A stretch of DNA of 64,000 nucleotides from positions 11,293,833 through 11,357,832 of the forward strand of contig NC_058045.1 in NCBI RefSeq assembly GCF_020085105.1, written 5' to 3'. Under the pieces are notes generated by a model. That model worked only from the letters and a program-made list of their open reading frames with translations. It did no database searches and had not been told where the DNA came from. The stretch comes from Siniperca chuatsi (lineage: Eukaryota; Chordata; Actinopteri; Centrarchiformes; Sinipercidae). Below, piece by piece: positions 36,501 through 44,911 of this stretch (positions are counted from its first letter, which is position 1; every line of letters starts with the position of its first letter). Made by a program: the position numbers and the translations under genes.

Positions 36501-38026
36501 AGCATCATTTATTTTGCCACATTGTTAAGGTATTCCCTGTGCTAACACATAAATTAGAAATGATCCCAGTCTAATTTTCTATTGTTTGTTTAGGTGTTGT
36601 TTCGATTTTCAAAATTTCCACATGAACAGTTGTGTGAACAGAATCCACAAAGGGCCATTTGCTCCCATTAATGCCAAGCCAATGCTATAATTAAAACCAG
36701 AGTGTATCAGCCTCTCTCAGAGGTCCGTATTAAGCAAGTATAATTTCCTCTAACTATAATTATTTGACCATAAATTACTGTTCAGAAAAGTAGCTCTTTT
36801 CTTATTCATCCCAATGTGCCTGTGTGAAAGAATTTGCACACTATAAAGTTATCTTAAAAAGAGGACAGTGGGTTTGACCAATGATTCTAGTAGTCAAAAC
36901 AATATTTAATATTTGTCCAAAATAATTGTTGTAGAAAAATTATTTTACACTGAATTCCTTCACCTGTCTACTTATTAGTTTTAACATTAGTCCCTGAATT
37001 TAACATACTTTTGAGAAGCACTGACACAATGACAAGATTATGCTCTGAGCACAGTTTATGTAAGAGATAGTCATGGTTCAAGAAGTCCCTATCCATAGTC
37101 CTTAAGGCATGAGACAAAGGCAGTCAGCCAATTATGAAATGTTGCATTGCAGGGTCTGTAATGAACTCTGCAATTACATGAGGTGACGGGGGGATGTCAG
37201 TGCTGATTGTCTTTGGAGGTCAAAGAAGGGTCACAGAGTGTTTTTTTCCTCTTGATCACAAAGCACTGCATCCAATACTGTTATCACAAAACAACAATAA
37301 CATCTTCTCTGACTTGGTTATTCCCTATCAGAGAGTTGCATCAAATTGAATTCTAACACTCTATTGGTTAATGCTGGTTTAAGGGTAGACCACTACAGTG
37401 AGTGATCAAGACATACATGTGCACATGGACTGGGACTGCAAATGCATCAAAGGAGGAAACTGGATGTAAAAAATATATATCTACCCCTTTTATGATCTAC
37501 CACTGACAAAGACATCAGACTTACCATTGTATGTCCATTTGGCACCTGAAACAGACAGAAAAAATAATTATGTCCCACTGTACATTAAAATATATTATAA
37601 TAATCTGACACACAGTTCCACACACAATGCAGCATTAATACTCATTTTATAAATAAAACAAAAATAAAATGATTTAGAACAGACATTCAGTATTAATGTC
37701 AGTAGAGTATTAATGTCAGAGACAAGTGGCATCATTTCATATCACCCTCTTCCTCAGAGAGAGCATGTGCAGGTGGATGGAGACACCTGCCATGAAGCAT
37801 CCTTGGCTCAAGACCGTGCCAGTGCTAAATGGCCCAAACATCCTGCTGTAGAGCAAATATTTTCTTCTTCTTCTTCTTCTTTCACCTTAACACAAATCTA
37901 AAAGTGCATCCAAAGTATTTACGTCCTAACAGGTTACTTTTTGCACTAATCAAAGATCTTACCATGCAGTACAGCGTGAAAAGTCAGCTGTAGTAGAACG
38001 ATGGGTGTGAAGCTCAGAAAGTGCAT
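24343..38026 (-). CDS. ca12: Carbonic anhydrase 12, single-pass membrane enzyme (membrane isoform)
   Basis: Ten coding exons join in phase to 338 residues: 37963-38026, 37525-37545, 34559-34738, 33157-33299, 30523-30618, 30383-30446, 30036-30193, 29739-29865, 26395-26479, 24343-24421. The enzyme hydrates CO2 on the extracellular face. Visible features are a signal peptide ([22 protein letters not shown]), [23 protein letters not shown] and the proton-shuttle His in NNGHS. Zinc ligands are His112, His114 ([10 protein letters not shown]) and His138 (MHVVHFNSD). SLTTPPC carries the gate Thr, with a likely Cys43-Cys223 bond. The transmembrane exon (about 286-309) has a GSALG (GxxxG) motif, as in CA12 dimers. 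It is followed by a short tail ending DDYGSRV. Syntenic with usp3, as in human. An alternative last exon lies at 28420-29219. CA9/CA14 are less likely by synteny. Confidence 0.93.
24422..26394 (-). other. ca12 last intron
   Basis: AT-rich intron with a TA microsatellite at 26053-26090 and nothing else recognised. The open frame at 26112-26357 (plus) has no domain or splice context. Confidence 0.5.
26053..26090. repeat. (TA)n microsatellite
   Basis: A pure TA dinucleotide run of 38 bp inside the last ca12 intron. Confidence 0.95.
26624..26876. mobile_element. MITE with perfect 16-bp terminal inverted repeats
   Basis: The left end TTAAAGGGACAGTTCA (26624-26639) is the exact reverse complement of the right end (26861-26876). 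TTAA at both ends suggests a piggyBac-like TTAA target duplication. The element has no coding capacity and lies in the intron before the ca12 transmembrane exon. Confidence 0.8.
27388..27455. repeat. (CT)n-(AC)n compound microsatellite
   Basis: A 57-bp CT run is followed by about 11 bp of AC in a ca12 intron. On the coding strand it reads (GT)n-(AG)n. Confidence 0.95.
28029..28034 (-). terminator. Candidate poly(A) signal for the ca12 alternative last exon
   Basis: TTTATT on the plus strand gives AATAAA on the minus strand, 386 bp downstream of the stop codon of the 28420-29219 exon. Another copy is at 27710-27715. Confidence 0.4.
28420..29219 (-). CDS. Putative alternative terminal exon of ca12 (unknown C-terminal domain)
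   Basis: A stop-free minus-strand frame of about 265 codons lies in the intron between ca12 exon 8 and the transmembrane exon. An acceptor (ctttcctgagcag) at 29220 joins in phase 1 to exon 8 and gives a 550-residue protein. A second acceptor at 29190 is also in phase (540 residues). The tail would replace the membrane anchor. It contains a CCC cluster, a Leu-rich block ([20 protein letters not shown]), a Lys-rich hinge, [11 protein letters not shown] and an end in [10 protein letters not shown]. Its base composition is GC-richer than the flanking introns. I do not recognise the domain. It could instead be a separate intronic gene or a retrocopy. No start codon is needed if it is spliced. Confidence 0.6.
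30471..30504. repeat. (CA)n microsatellite filling a 76-bp ca12 intron
   Basis: A 34-bp CA run ((TG)n on the coding strand) makes up almost half of the intron 30447-30522 between ca12 exons 5 and 6. It starts 18 bp after the exon 5 donor. Confidence 0.95.
30619..33156 (-). other. ca12 intron 4
   Basis: Apart from the repeat at 32585-33113 no feature was recognised. A 129-codon plus-strand open frame (31310-31699) has no domain, no splice context and non-coding composition. Confidence 0.45.
32585..33113. mobile_element. Second copy of the 'aagtac' palindromic DNA element
   Basis: The copy carries motifs such as AAAAATACAAGTAAAAGTCC and AAGTAAAGTACATGTACCTT, shared with 8430-8985. The left terminus is not preserved, so it is truncated or decayed. 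Confidence 0.6.
33300..34558 (-). other. ca12 intron 3
   Basis: I see no repeat, RNA gene or exon in this intron. Confidence 0.45.
34739..37524 (-). other. ca12 intron 2 with two candidate conserved blocks
   Basis: No exon was recognised. The segments 34900-35290 and 36590-36850 are less AT-rich and free of simple repeats. They hold homeobox-like TAATTA/TAATTATTTGACC motifs and look like possible enhancers. This is inference only. Confidence 0.35.
37863..37882. repeat. (CTT)n microsatellite
   Basis: A short CTT run in ca12 intron 1. Confidence 0.85.
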
Positions 38027-38120
38027 CTTGCTCCCCTCAGCCCTCCCTGATGTGGTAGCCTGATGTTAACCCGGTGCATAGCAGGAGCTTGGAGCACCCG
38101 AGCGTCAGCCTTCAAACCGG

Positions 38121-38167
38121 CTTTTATACCCATGTTGTCAGCTTCATTGTAGCTCACACTGACGTCA
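38121..38167 (-). promoter_or_regulatory. ca12: ca12 core promoter: TATA box and perfect CRE
   Basis: On the minus strand GGGTATAAAAGCCGG contains a TATA box (38121-38128), about 95 bp before the start codon. The palindromic cAMP response element TGACGTCA lies at 38160-38167, 31 bp further upstream. Position and order fit a CREB-responsive TATA promoter. Confidence 0.7.
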
Positions 38168-39607
38168 GAGCAACAACAAAACCAGCCTCCAGAGTCAGCT
38201 GGTCACCGGAGAGTGACAGCTCAACAGCGGCGACCGCATCCACGCGAAGTCACTCATTTAGGGCTCGGGCTGACGGCGGACGAAGGGTGCGAGAAATGCT
38301 GAACGGCATGCACGTGCCCCCGGTGTTACACAGAAATCTGCACGCTGGAGGTTCAAAAGACAGATGGGTTGACCAAATATTGACAGGTGAGGTGTGGGGA
38401 CTCCACAAGACGGACCTGCACACTACTAGCAACCTGTTTGTGCTGTCACTCAAAATGTATCACCCTATCGAAAAACTATGGGGTCACTATTTTTGATGAA
38501 AGCTTGGCTGTTGTGATACAATTTGACGTTAATAGAGTGCACATAGAGACTCTGGAGACAACACTGTAAAATACATGTTAAATGGGTTTTCCCTTTGCCC
38601 CACCTTTCTGCAAGTTGCTGTTTAATTGATCTGGTGCCCACTGTCCAGACATCATGAGATTACAAGGCAAAGTTAACATTATGGGGCAAAAAAAATAAAA
38701 ATAAAAAAGAATGCCTACAACAGTGTACCCCATACATACATAGTTCTAAATTATTACTTTTTACCTTCTAACCTTGTAGTCTCATGATAAATGTACAGTG
38801 CTTAGAATGTCTTTTAAAGCCCCTCTCCACTCAAAAATGTTCTTTGCTTATTGTTACTTCACTTGGATGTTGGATGCTTCACTGTACATAATGATGTATG
38901 TGAAGAGTTTGACACTACAGTTTCACGGTTTCACATTCATTAGCTGAAGGGGAAAAGTTTCTCCATGCTCACCTTTAATACTCTCAATTTAAGATGTGTA
39001 CATATGAGCAGGATGATGTAACATTACAACCATAGTTTGGAAGCCAATCATGGTCTAATATGCAACTTACACAAGTGTGATGTGGAGACATGAACCCCCC
39101 AGTGCACATACACTGAGAATGAACCTTTCTGAAGAGTAGGAGACATCTTGTGCACAACAGTTAAACTTTTGAAACAACAAATATTCATAGATTCTTGATT
39201 GTTTAACAAGGGATAAGGCAGCATGTAATTAACTAGGAAAAACCATATTAGACACAAATTATTATTCCTTGCAGAGTATTTTTGTATGACTCAAGACACT
39301 TCTGGAGGGGATCTGTAAACTATTCTAGTTTTCCTTCAACATTACCATTTATATTTAGGTGACAAATCTATCTATCGATCTATCTTACATCATACTCTTT
39401 GAAGACATAATTACAAATTGTTTTGCTCGTGACGAGGATTATCACATACTAAAGATTAAACTGTGAGAATGGAAAGCTGACATGAGTATTTCAGCCAAAA
39501 TGACAAAATAAGAGGATAGAGTAACTCCCTGAGGTAACTGTATGACAGGGGGATTTGAACTTTATAAAAATTCTTTCTAATTAAGCCCTCTGCAAAAAGT
39601 TAGGTTG
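38168..39607. other. Spacer between the ca12 promoter and the LTR element
   Basis: The first 250 bp are GC-richer (ca12 upstream region). The remainder is AT-rich with a short (ATCT)n run near 39366 and no gene. Confidence 0.45.
39603..39607. repeat. Target site duplication, left copy (GGTTG)
   Basis: The 5-bp direct repeat GGTTG borders the LTR element. The partner is at 44355-44359. Confidence 0.85.
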
Positions 39608-40135
39608 TGTTATGGACAGATAGTTGGGAGACACAGAGATGGAACAAGATGTGGTTTTATTATGACAACAGCAGAGTAAACACAGATGGTAGGTAATGGG
39701 TATAGATGAAAATGAGGTATATAACCAGATACTGTCCTTTAGCCTTACTGATCCGTTGATGATGGAGGGGCCGCTGGCAGGAAAGCCACACCGGAGAGAA
39801 GTACACACTTGAGAAGGAAACCACTGGAGTGGAATGACGAGTGACACACACTGGAGAGGGAACACACTGGCACAGGGTGGAGTGGAGAACATGCTGGAGA
39901 GGAAGAACGAGGAAGTGGAGACATGATGAAGAGGTAGCACATAGAAGTAGAGGATCGTAGTAGTAGAGATTTGTCCTTTTTTTCTTGAACGAGACCGGAC
40001 AACTGACTGGGATGAGTAGTGTGCTTTTATCCTGGTGTGATTGGGTGCTGATGGGGAGCAGGTGTGTGTAATCAGTATTCTGGTGAGGGATCGCATGGAG
40101 GCTGGCTGACGGGGGAACCTGGCGAGTCTGTAACA
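39608..40135 (-). repeat. 3' LTR
   Basis: It has the same length as the other LTR (528 bp) and differs at scattered positions (three in the first 35 bases), so the insertion is not recent. On the minus strand it carries a TATA-like ATAAAAG and, further on, AATAAA. Confidence 0.93.
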
Positions 40136-40187
40136 GTACCCACCCCGACGCCGTGGTGGTCTTCCTCTTCCCCGGGGGCAGGTCGAT

Positions 40188-40547
40188 CTAGGTGAATGGC
40201 GTGAAAGTCGTCTGCCTGGGTACCCAAGAGCGCTCCTCTGGACCGTAGTCCTCCCAGTCCACGAGGTATTCCAGTTGTCCACCACGGTGCCGGGAGTCCA
40301 AGATCTCATTGACTCGGTATGCTGTTCCATCTTCCAGGATAAGAGGAAGGGGGGGTTCCGCTGCTGCGCCAGGTTCTGTGGAGACAGAGACAGAAGGGTG
40401 GTGAGGTTTGAGGAAAGATACATGGAAGGTTGGGTGAATTTTGTACTGAGGTGGAAGTTGAAGTTGGTATGTGACTGGGTTGATCTGTTTTGTGATGGTG
40501 AAGGGACCAATGAATCTGCGACTTAGCTTGCTGCAGGGCAGACGCAT
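40188..40547 (-). pseudogene. Integrase C-terminus with chromodomain (retrotransposon)
   Basis: The frame shows the 'L..RFIGPF.I...INPV.Y.L.LP' motif, then [10 protein letters not shown], then a chromodomain ([10 protein letters not shown] followed by [17 protein letters not shown]). The chromodomain marks a chromovirus and targets integration to modified chromatin. It is shifted in frame relative to the integrase core. Confidence 0.85.
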
Positions 40548-40647
40548 CCTGGTGTTCCCGGGTAGACAGCTAGACCTTCTGACCAGGCTGATAGACTGGG
40601 GTAGTAGATCGTCGTAGGTCAGCCGTCATTCTGCGTCTGTGGAGTGC

Positions 40648-41346
40648 TCACTGCAGCTGATGGTGAGCAGTGTCCCAGACCCTCTTGCTCTCTCGGAACC
40701 AGTAGTCCAAAGCAGGTACCTCTGATGGTTCTCCTGACCACGGCAAGAGAGGGGGTTGGTAACCGAGTACGCACTGGAAGGGAGTGAGTCCAGTGGTAGG
40801 CTGGTGGAGGGAGTTTTGGGCGTACTTGGCCCAACCCAGGAACTGGTTCCAAGAGTTCCGGTGGCCATGGCAGAAGGTACGCAGGAACTGACCAATCTCT
40901 TGGATCTTTCTTTCCGTCTGCCCGTTAGACTGCGGATGGTACCCAGATGATAGGCTTACTGTCACACCTAGGAGGGAGAGGAAGGCTCTCCAAACTCTGG
41001 AAATGAACTGAGGTCCACGGTCTGATACGATGTCTTCTGGTATACCATAGTAGCAGAATATGTGGTTAAAGAGAAGTTCTGCAGTTTCCATTGCTGTGGG
41101 TAGGCCCTTGAGGGGTAGTAGTTGGCATGATTTGGAGAACCTGTCTACTACTACTACTACTACTACTAGGATGCAGGTGTTGTTATCGGAGGCCGGTAGG
41201 TTGGTTATAAAATCCACCCCTAGGTGTGACCAGGGCCTATTGGGAACGGGCAGAGGAAGTAACTTGCCGGATGGAAGGTGGTGAGGGCTTTTAGAGATGG
41301 CACAGTCCTGACATCCCTGGACGTACCTTCTCACATCCCTAGCCAT
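40648..41346 (-). pseudogene. Integrase core (retrotransposon)
   Basis: The frame contains the DDE-type catalytic core: Asp in GVDFITNLP, Asp in [10 protein letters not shown] and Glu in [10 protein letters not shown] run of seven Val (CTA/TAG triplet expansion at 41145-41167) interrupts the usual short 'VVVDRFSK' strand. The frame ends in a stop before the chromodomain part. Confidence 0.88.
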
Positions 41347-41365
41347 GTTTAGCCACCGTGCTCTC

Positions 41366-42060
41366 TTAGCAGCAAGAGGGTTTCATTGGCCCCTGGGTGG
41401 CCAGTGCCCAGTGAAGAGTGCAAGGAGTGGATGAGTGGGTTGCGTTGTGTTCTGCGCACATATTGCAAGCCCAGTGGACAACCCGGTGGAGCGTCGGAGG
41501 AGGCGGTACCAAGTGGTCCGCCCATTGTATGGGATTAATGATGATGTTCTTGGGAATGATGTGTTCTGGTTCCTCTGTGGTCTCTTCGGAGGTATATAGG
41601 TGGGATAGTGCATCTGCTTTGCCATTCTTGGAGCCAGGAAGATGGGACATTTTGAAACAGAATCGTGTAAAGATTAATGCCCAGCGGGCCTAGCGTGGGT
41701 TCAGCCTCTTGGCATCTCATAGGTATTCTAGGGCCAGTTTTATGGCTAGAAATTCTCGGTTGCCGATGTCATAGTTCCTCTCAGCTGGGCTGAGTTTACA
41801 GGAGAAGGAGGTACATGGGTGGAGTCTGGCTGGATTCCCCTGCTGCTGCGAGAGCACCGCTCCTACTCCTGCAGTGGAGTCGTCCACCTCGACGATGAAG
41901 GGTTTCTCCGGGTCGGGGTGGACGAGGAGCGGTGCGTTGGTGAAGGCTTCTTTTAGGGTGTTGAAGGCCTCGTTTGCAGCTGCTGACCAGGACAGTGACT
42001 TGGGCTTATTACGGAGTAGATTGGTAAGTGGATACACAATGGAACTGTAGCCCTGGATGA
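41366..42060 (-). pseudogene. RNase H and connection region (retrotransposon)
   Basis: Fragments in shifted frames show [58 protein letters not shown] and, after a stop, PGSKNGKADALSH. This is the usual RT-RNase H to integrase linker of Ty3/gypsy. Stops and frameshifts make it non-functional. Confidence 0.8.
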
Positions 42061-42061
42061 A

Positions 42062-42719
42062 TCATCGGTAGAAGTTGGCAAAACCGAGAAATCTCTGGAG
42101 TTCCTTGATGGTTGACGGAGTGGGCCAGGTTCTTATGGCGTTGACCTTCCCCTCGTCCATCTGGATGCCACTGTTGCTGATGGTATAGCCAAGAAACTGC
42201 ACTGAGGGTTGGTGGAAGGAACACTTCTCAGCTTTTAGGAAGAGCTGGAACTCCCTCAGGCGTTTCAGGACCTCCGCAACGTGGTGGCGATGTTCTGCCA
42301 TGCTCCGGGAGTAGATCAGGATGTCGTGAATGTAGACCAGGATGAACTTGTGGAGGAACTCTCGGAGCACCTCATGGATGAAGTCATGGAATATGGAGGG
42401 GGCATTGACCAGACCGTAAGGCATGACCAGGTATTCATAATGTCCTGTTGGAGTTACGAAGGCTGTCTTCCACTTGTCCCCCTCATGTATTCGGATGAGG
42501 TTGTAGGTGCTGCGGAGGTCCAACTTTGTGAAAACAGTGGCACAGCGGAGATGTTCCAGAGCCGCTGGGACGAGGGGAAGTGGGTAACGGAAGTTGACCG
42601 GGATCTTGAGGCCCCTGTAGTCGATGCAAGGCGGCAAGCCACCAACCTTTTTAGCCACAAAGAAACAACTGGAAGTAGCAGGGGAAGTGGATGGACGGAT
42701 TTAGCCTTGTTGTAATGCT
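42062..42719 (-). pseudogene. Reverse transcriptase (retrotransposon), catalytic Asp lost
   Basis: The frame shows [64 protein letters not shown] and [12 protein letters not shown]. The YxDD catalytic box reads YIHD, so the first of the two metal-binding Asp is His. A frameshift separates it from the upstream part at 42792-43067. Confidence 0.9.
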
Positions 42720-42791
42720 TCACGGATGTACTCCTCCATGGCCTTTTGTTCTGGGATGGATAACAGGTATATCTTCCCATGGGGCACTGGC

Positions 42792-43067
42792 TTACCCTGA
42801 AGTAGACCTATAGCGCAGTCCCATGGCCCGTGTGGAAGCAGCTTTGAGGCTTTTTTGGGGCAAAAAAACGTCTCTGAAGGGGGCGTAACATGAAGAGATG
42901 TCCACAGACTGTTTCTCCACCGGGCTCTCGATGGAGGTGGAGCATACCGGTAGCATCTCAGAGCGCAGAGCGGGAGGTTGAGGTCGGTGCGGGAAATAGT
43001 CCGGGAAGCAGGTGTCGCCCCACTTCAGAATCTCGCCGGTGGTCCAGGAAATGCCTGCTTCAACCAC
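42792..43067 (-). pseudogene. Protease-RT linker fragment (retrotransposon)
   Basis: The fragment carries the [12 protein letters not shown] and FRDVF motifs typical of the stretch between protease and reverse transcriptase. It is out of frame with both neighbours. Confidence 0.6.
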
Positions 43068-43127
43068 GGGTGCCCTAGAATCACATCAACGGTGGAATCC
43101 TTCAGAACCAGTAGGTGTTACTGTTCC

Positions 43128-43826
43128 TTATGGAATAGCCCTACCTGGAGTGTGACTGGGGCAGCACTCAACTGGAAATGGTTCTAGCTGAGGGGTTGAC
43201 CAGTCACGGAGTGAATCTGGTAGATGGATGGTGTGTTGATGGTTTGGAGGTTGAGCTGGCGGCAGAGGGCACCCTGAGATGAAGTTGCCAGCTGACCCGG
43301 AGTTGAGGAGAGCATGGACTGGAATGGAGATATTGGGTGCAGTAAGTTTTACAATGGTTGAGAGTGGCTTCATTTTATTAATGGAGGGGAAGATGGTACT
43401 CACTGTGGAACGAGGTGGACGGATGGGGCATGTTGTGATCACATGCCCCGCAGCACCACAATACAGGCATAAACCCTGGGCCAGCCCCCTCTGCCGCTCA
43501 GCCGGAGTCAGGCGATTACTTTCCAGTTGCATGGGTTTAGATACTGGTTCTGGAGGGCTGATGGGCTCTGGCTGGTGGAGGGATGGTGAGACGAAGGACT
43601 GGCCCTGGTGTTCTTCTAGACACGCCTGCATACGAGTGGCCACTCGGATGGAGAGCATGATGAAGTGTTCGAGGCCGATGGTATCCTCATATGCAGCGAC
43701 ATTGGAGTGATGGAGGAGCTCGCTAGTGTGAGGTAGATGGATTGGGGGAAAGTAGTCGGTGGAGACTGTCAACCAGCTCCTAAAATGGATCTGTGGTGCT
43801 CATGCTGTATCGGTGGTCTGGTCTTC
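43128..43826 (-). pseudogene. Truncated gag with zinc knuckle plus protease (retrotransposon)
   Basis: A CCHC knuckle (CLYCGAAGHVITTC) follows a short 'LEHFIMLSIRVATRMQ' remnant of the capsid end. Most of the capsid coding region that normally precedes it is missing, and the ATG just inside the LTR is followed by an early stop. The protease active site reads NSGSAG instead of the DSGAAG type, so the catalytic Asp is Asn. Confidence 0.8.
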
Positions 43827-44354
43827 TGTTACGGACAGATAGTCGGGAGACACCGAGATGGAACAAGATGTGGTTTTATTATGACAACAGCAGAGTAAAC
43901 ACAGATGGCAGGTAATGGGTATAGATGAAGATGAGGAATATAACCAGATACTGTCCTTTAGCCTTACTGATCCATTGATGATGGAGGGGCCGCTGGCAGG
44001 AAAGCCACACTGGAGAGAAGTACACGCTGGAGATGGAAACCGCTGGAGTGGAATGATGTGAGACACACACTGGAGAGGGAACACACTGGCACAGGGTGGA
44101 GTGGAGAACACGCTGGAGAGGAAGAACGAGGAAGTGGAGACACAATGAAGAGGTAACATGTAGAAGTAGAGGATCGTAGTAGTAGAGATTAGTCCTTCTT
44201 GTCTTGAACGAGACTGGACAACTGACTGGGGTGAGTGGTGCGCTTTTATCCTGGTGTGATTGGGTGCTGATGGGGAGCAGGTGTGTGTAATCAATATTCT
44301 GGTGAGGGATTGCGTGGAGGCTGGTTGATGGGGGAACCTGTTGAGTCTGTAACA
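43827..44354 (-). repeat. 5' LTR
   Basis: This is the LTR upstream of gag on the minus strand. TATA-like ATAAAAG (plus-strand 44243-44249) lies about 25 bp before the probable RNA start near 44219. Confidence 0.93.
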
Positions 44355-44359
44355 GGTTG
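44355..44359. repeat. Target site duplication, right copy (GGTTG)
   Basis: Matches 39603-39607 exactly and confirms the element ends. Confidence 0.85.
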
Positions 44360-44694
44360 CATTTGCAGTTATTTAAATTGTTTCAGGTAATGTCAGTTTT
44401 GATGCATAAGGTCTCCACGTGCTGCATGAAATGACAAAAATAACTACAGTGTAACTGTTTGTCAATATGCTGACTTATGGCTCAGTCTACTTGTGTATGA
44501 TGCTGCTGCGAAGCAGGCATCATGTTTAACTGGAGCCTGAATGTTCCCTGAATGAGGCTTGGAAAACTCTGTACTTGGTGGCAATAAATATACTGTAAAG
44601 ACCCACTACTCAAATAGGTGTTTCAAACATAACACCCAACAATAGCAATATTATCACACGCTATTGCATATTGATCGCTGTATATGGAGCTGCT

Positions 44695-44702
44695 TATATA
44701 TG
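44695..44702 (+). promoter_or_regulatory. TATA-like box before the Kunitz gene
   Basis: TATATATG lies about 215 bp before the start codon of the downstream gene. An initiation site near 44725 is possible but not shown. Confidence 0.35.
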
Positions 44703-44911
44703 GTTACGCCCTAGTGTAAAAAATAACAACCTCTTACCTATAATAAAGGTAATGAAAAGAGGAAGATGTCTATCCCTGCCGTTAACTTTTGTTCTGATTG
44801 AAGGTGTCACCATTAGAGAAATGTCGGTCCAAAGGTCGGTAATGACAACCCACTCCCACCGTAGTTTACAACCCTCACTCCAGGAAAGACAGCACACAGA
44901 CAAGCAGCAAG

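Larger units (their letters stand above)
39608..44354 (-). mobile_element. Ty3/gypsy LTR retrotransposon (chromovirus, Tf1/sushi-like), degenerate
   Basis: A 4747-bp element lies on the minus strand between two 528-bp LTRs that start TGTTA and end TAACA. GGTTG flanks it on both sides (39603-39607 and 44355-44359) as a 5-bp target duplication. From 5' to 3' it carries a truncated gag with a CCHC knuckle, protease, reverse transcriptase, RNase H, integrase and an integrase-terminal chromodomain. That is the Ty3/gypsy order. A polypurine tract (GGGGTGGGTAC on the minus strand) precedes the 3' LTR. No tRNA primer site is seen after the 5' LTR; the sequence there suggests self-priming. Frames are broken and catalytic residues lost, so the copy is dead. 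It lies between ca12 and the Kunitz gene. Confidence 0.95.

Noticed and set aside
43800-44294. Long open frames through the LTRs
   Set aside because: They fall in LTR sequence and repeat in both LTRs; LTRs are non-coding.
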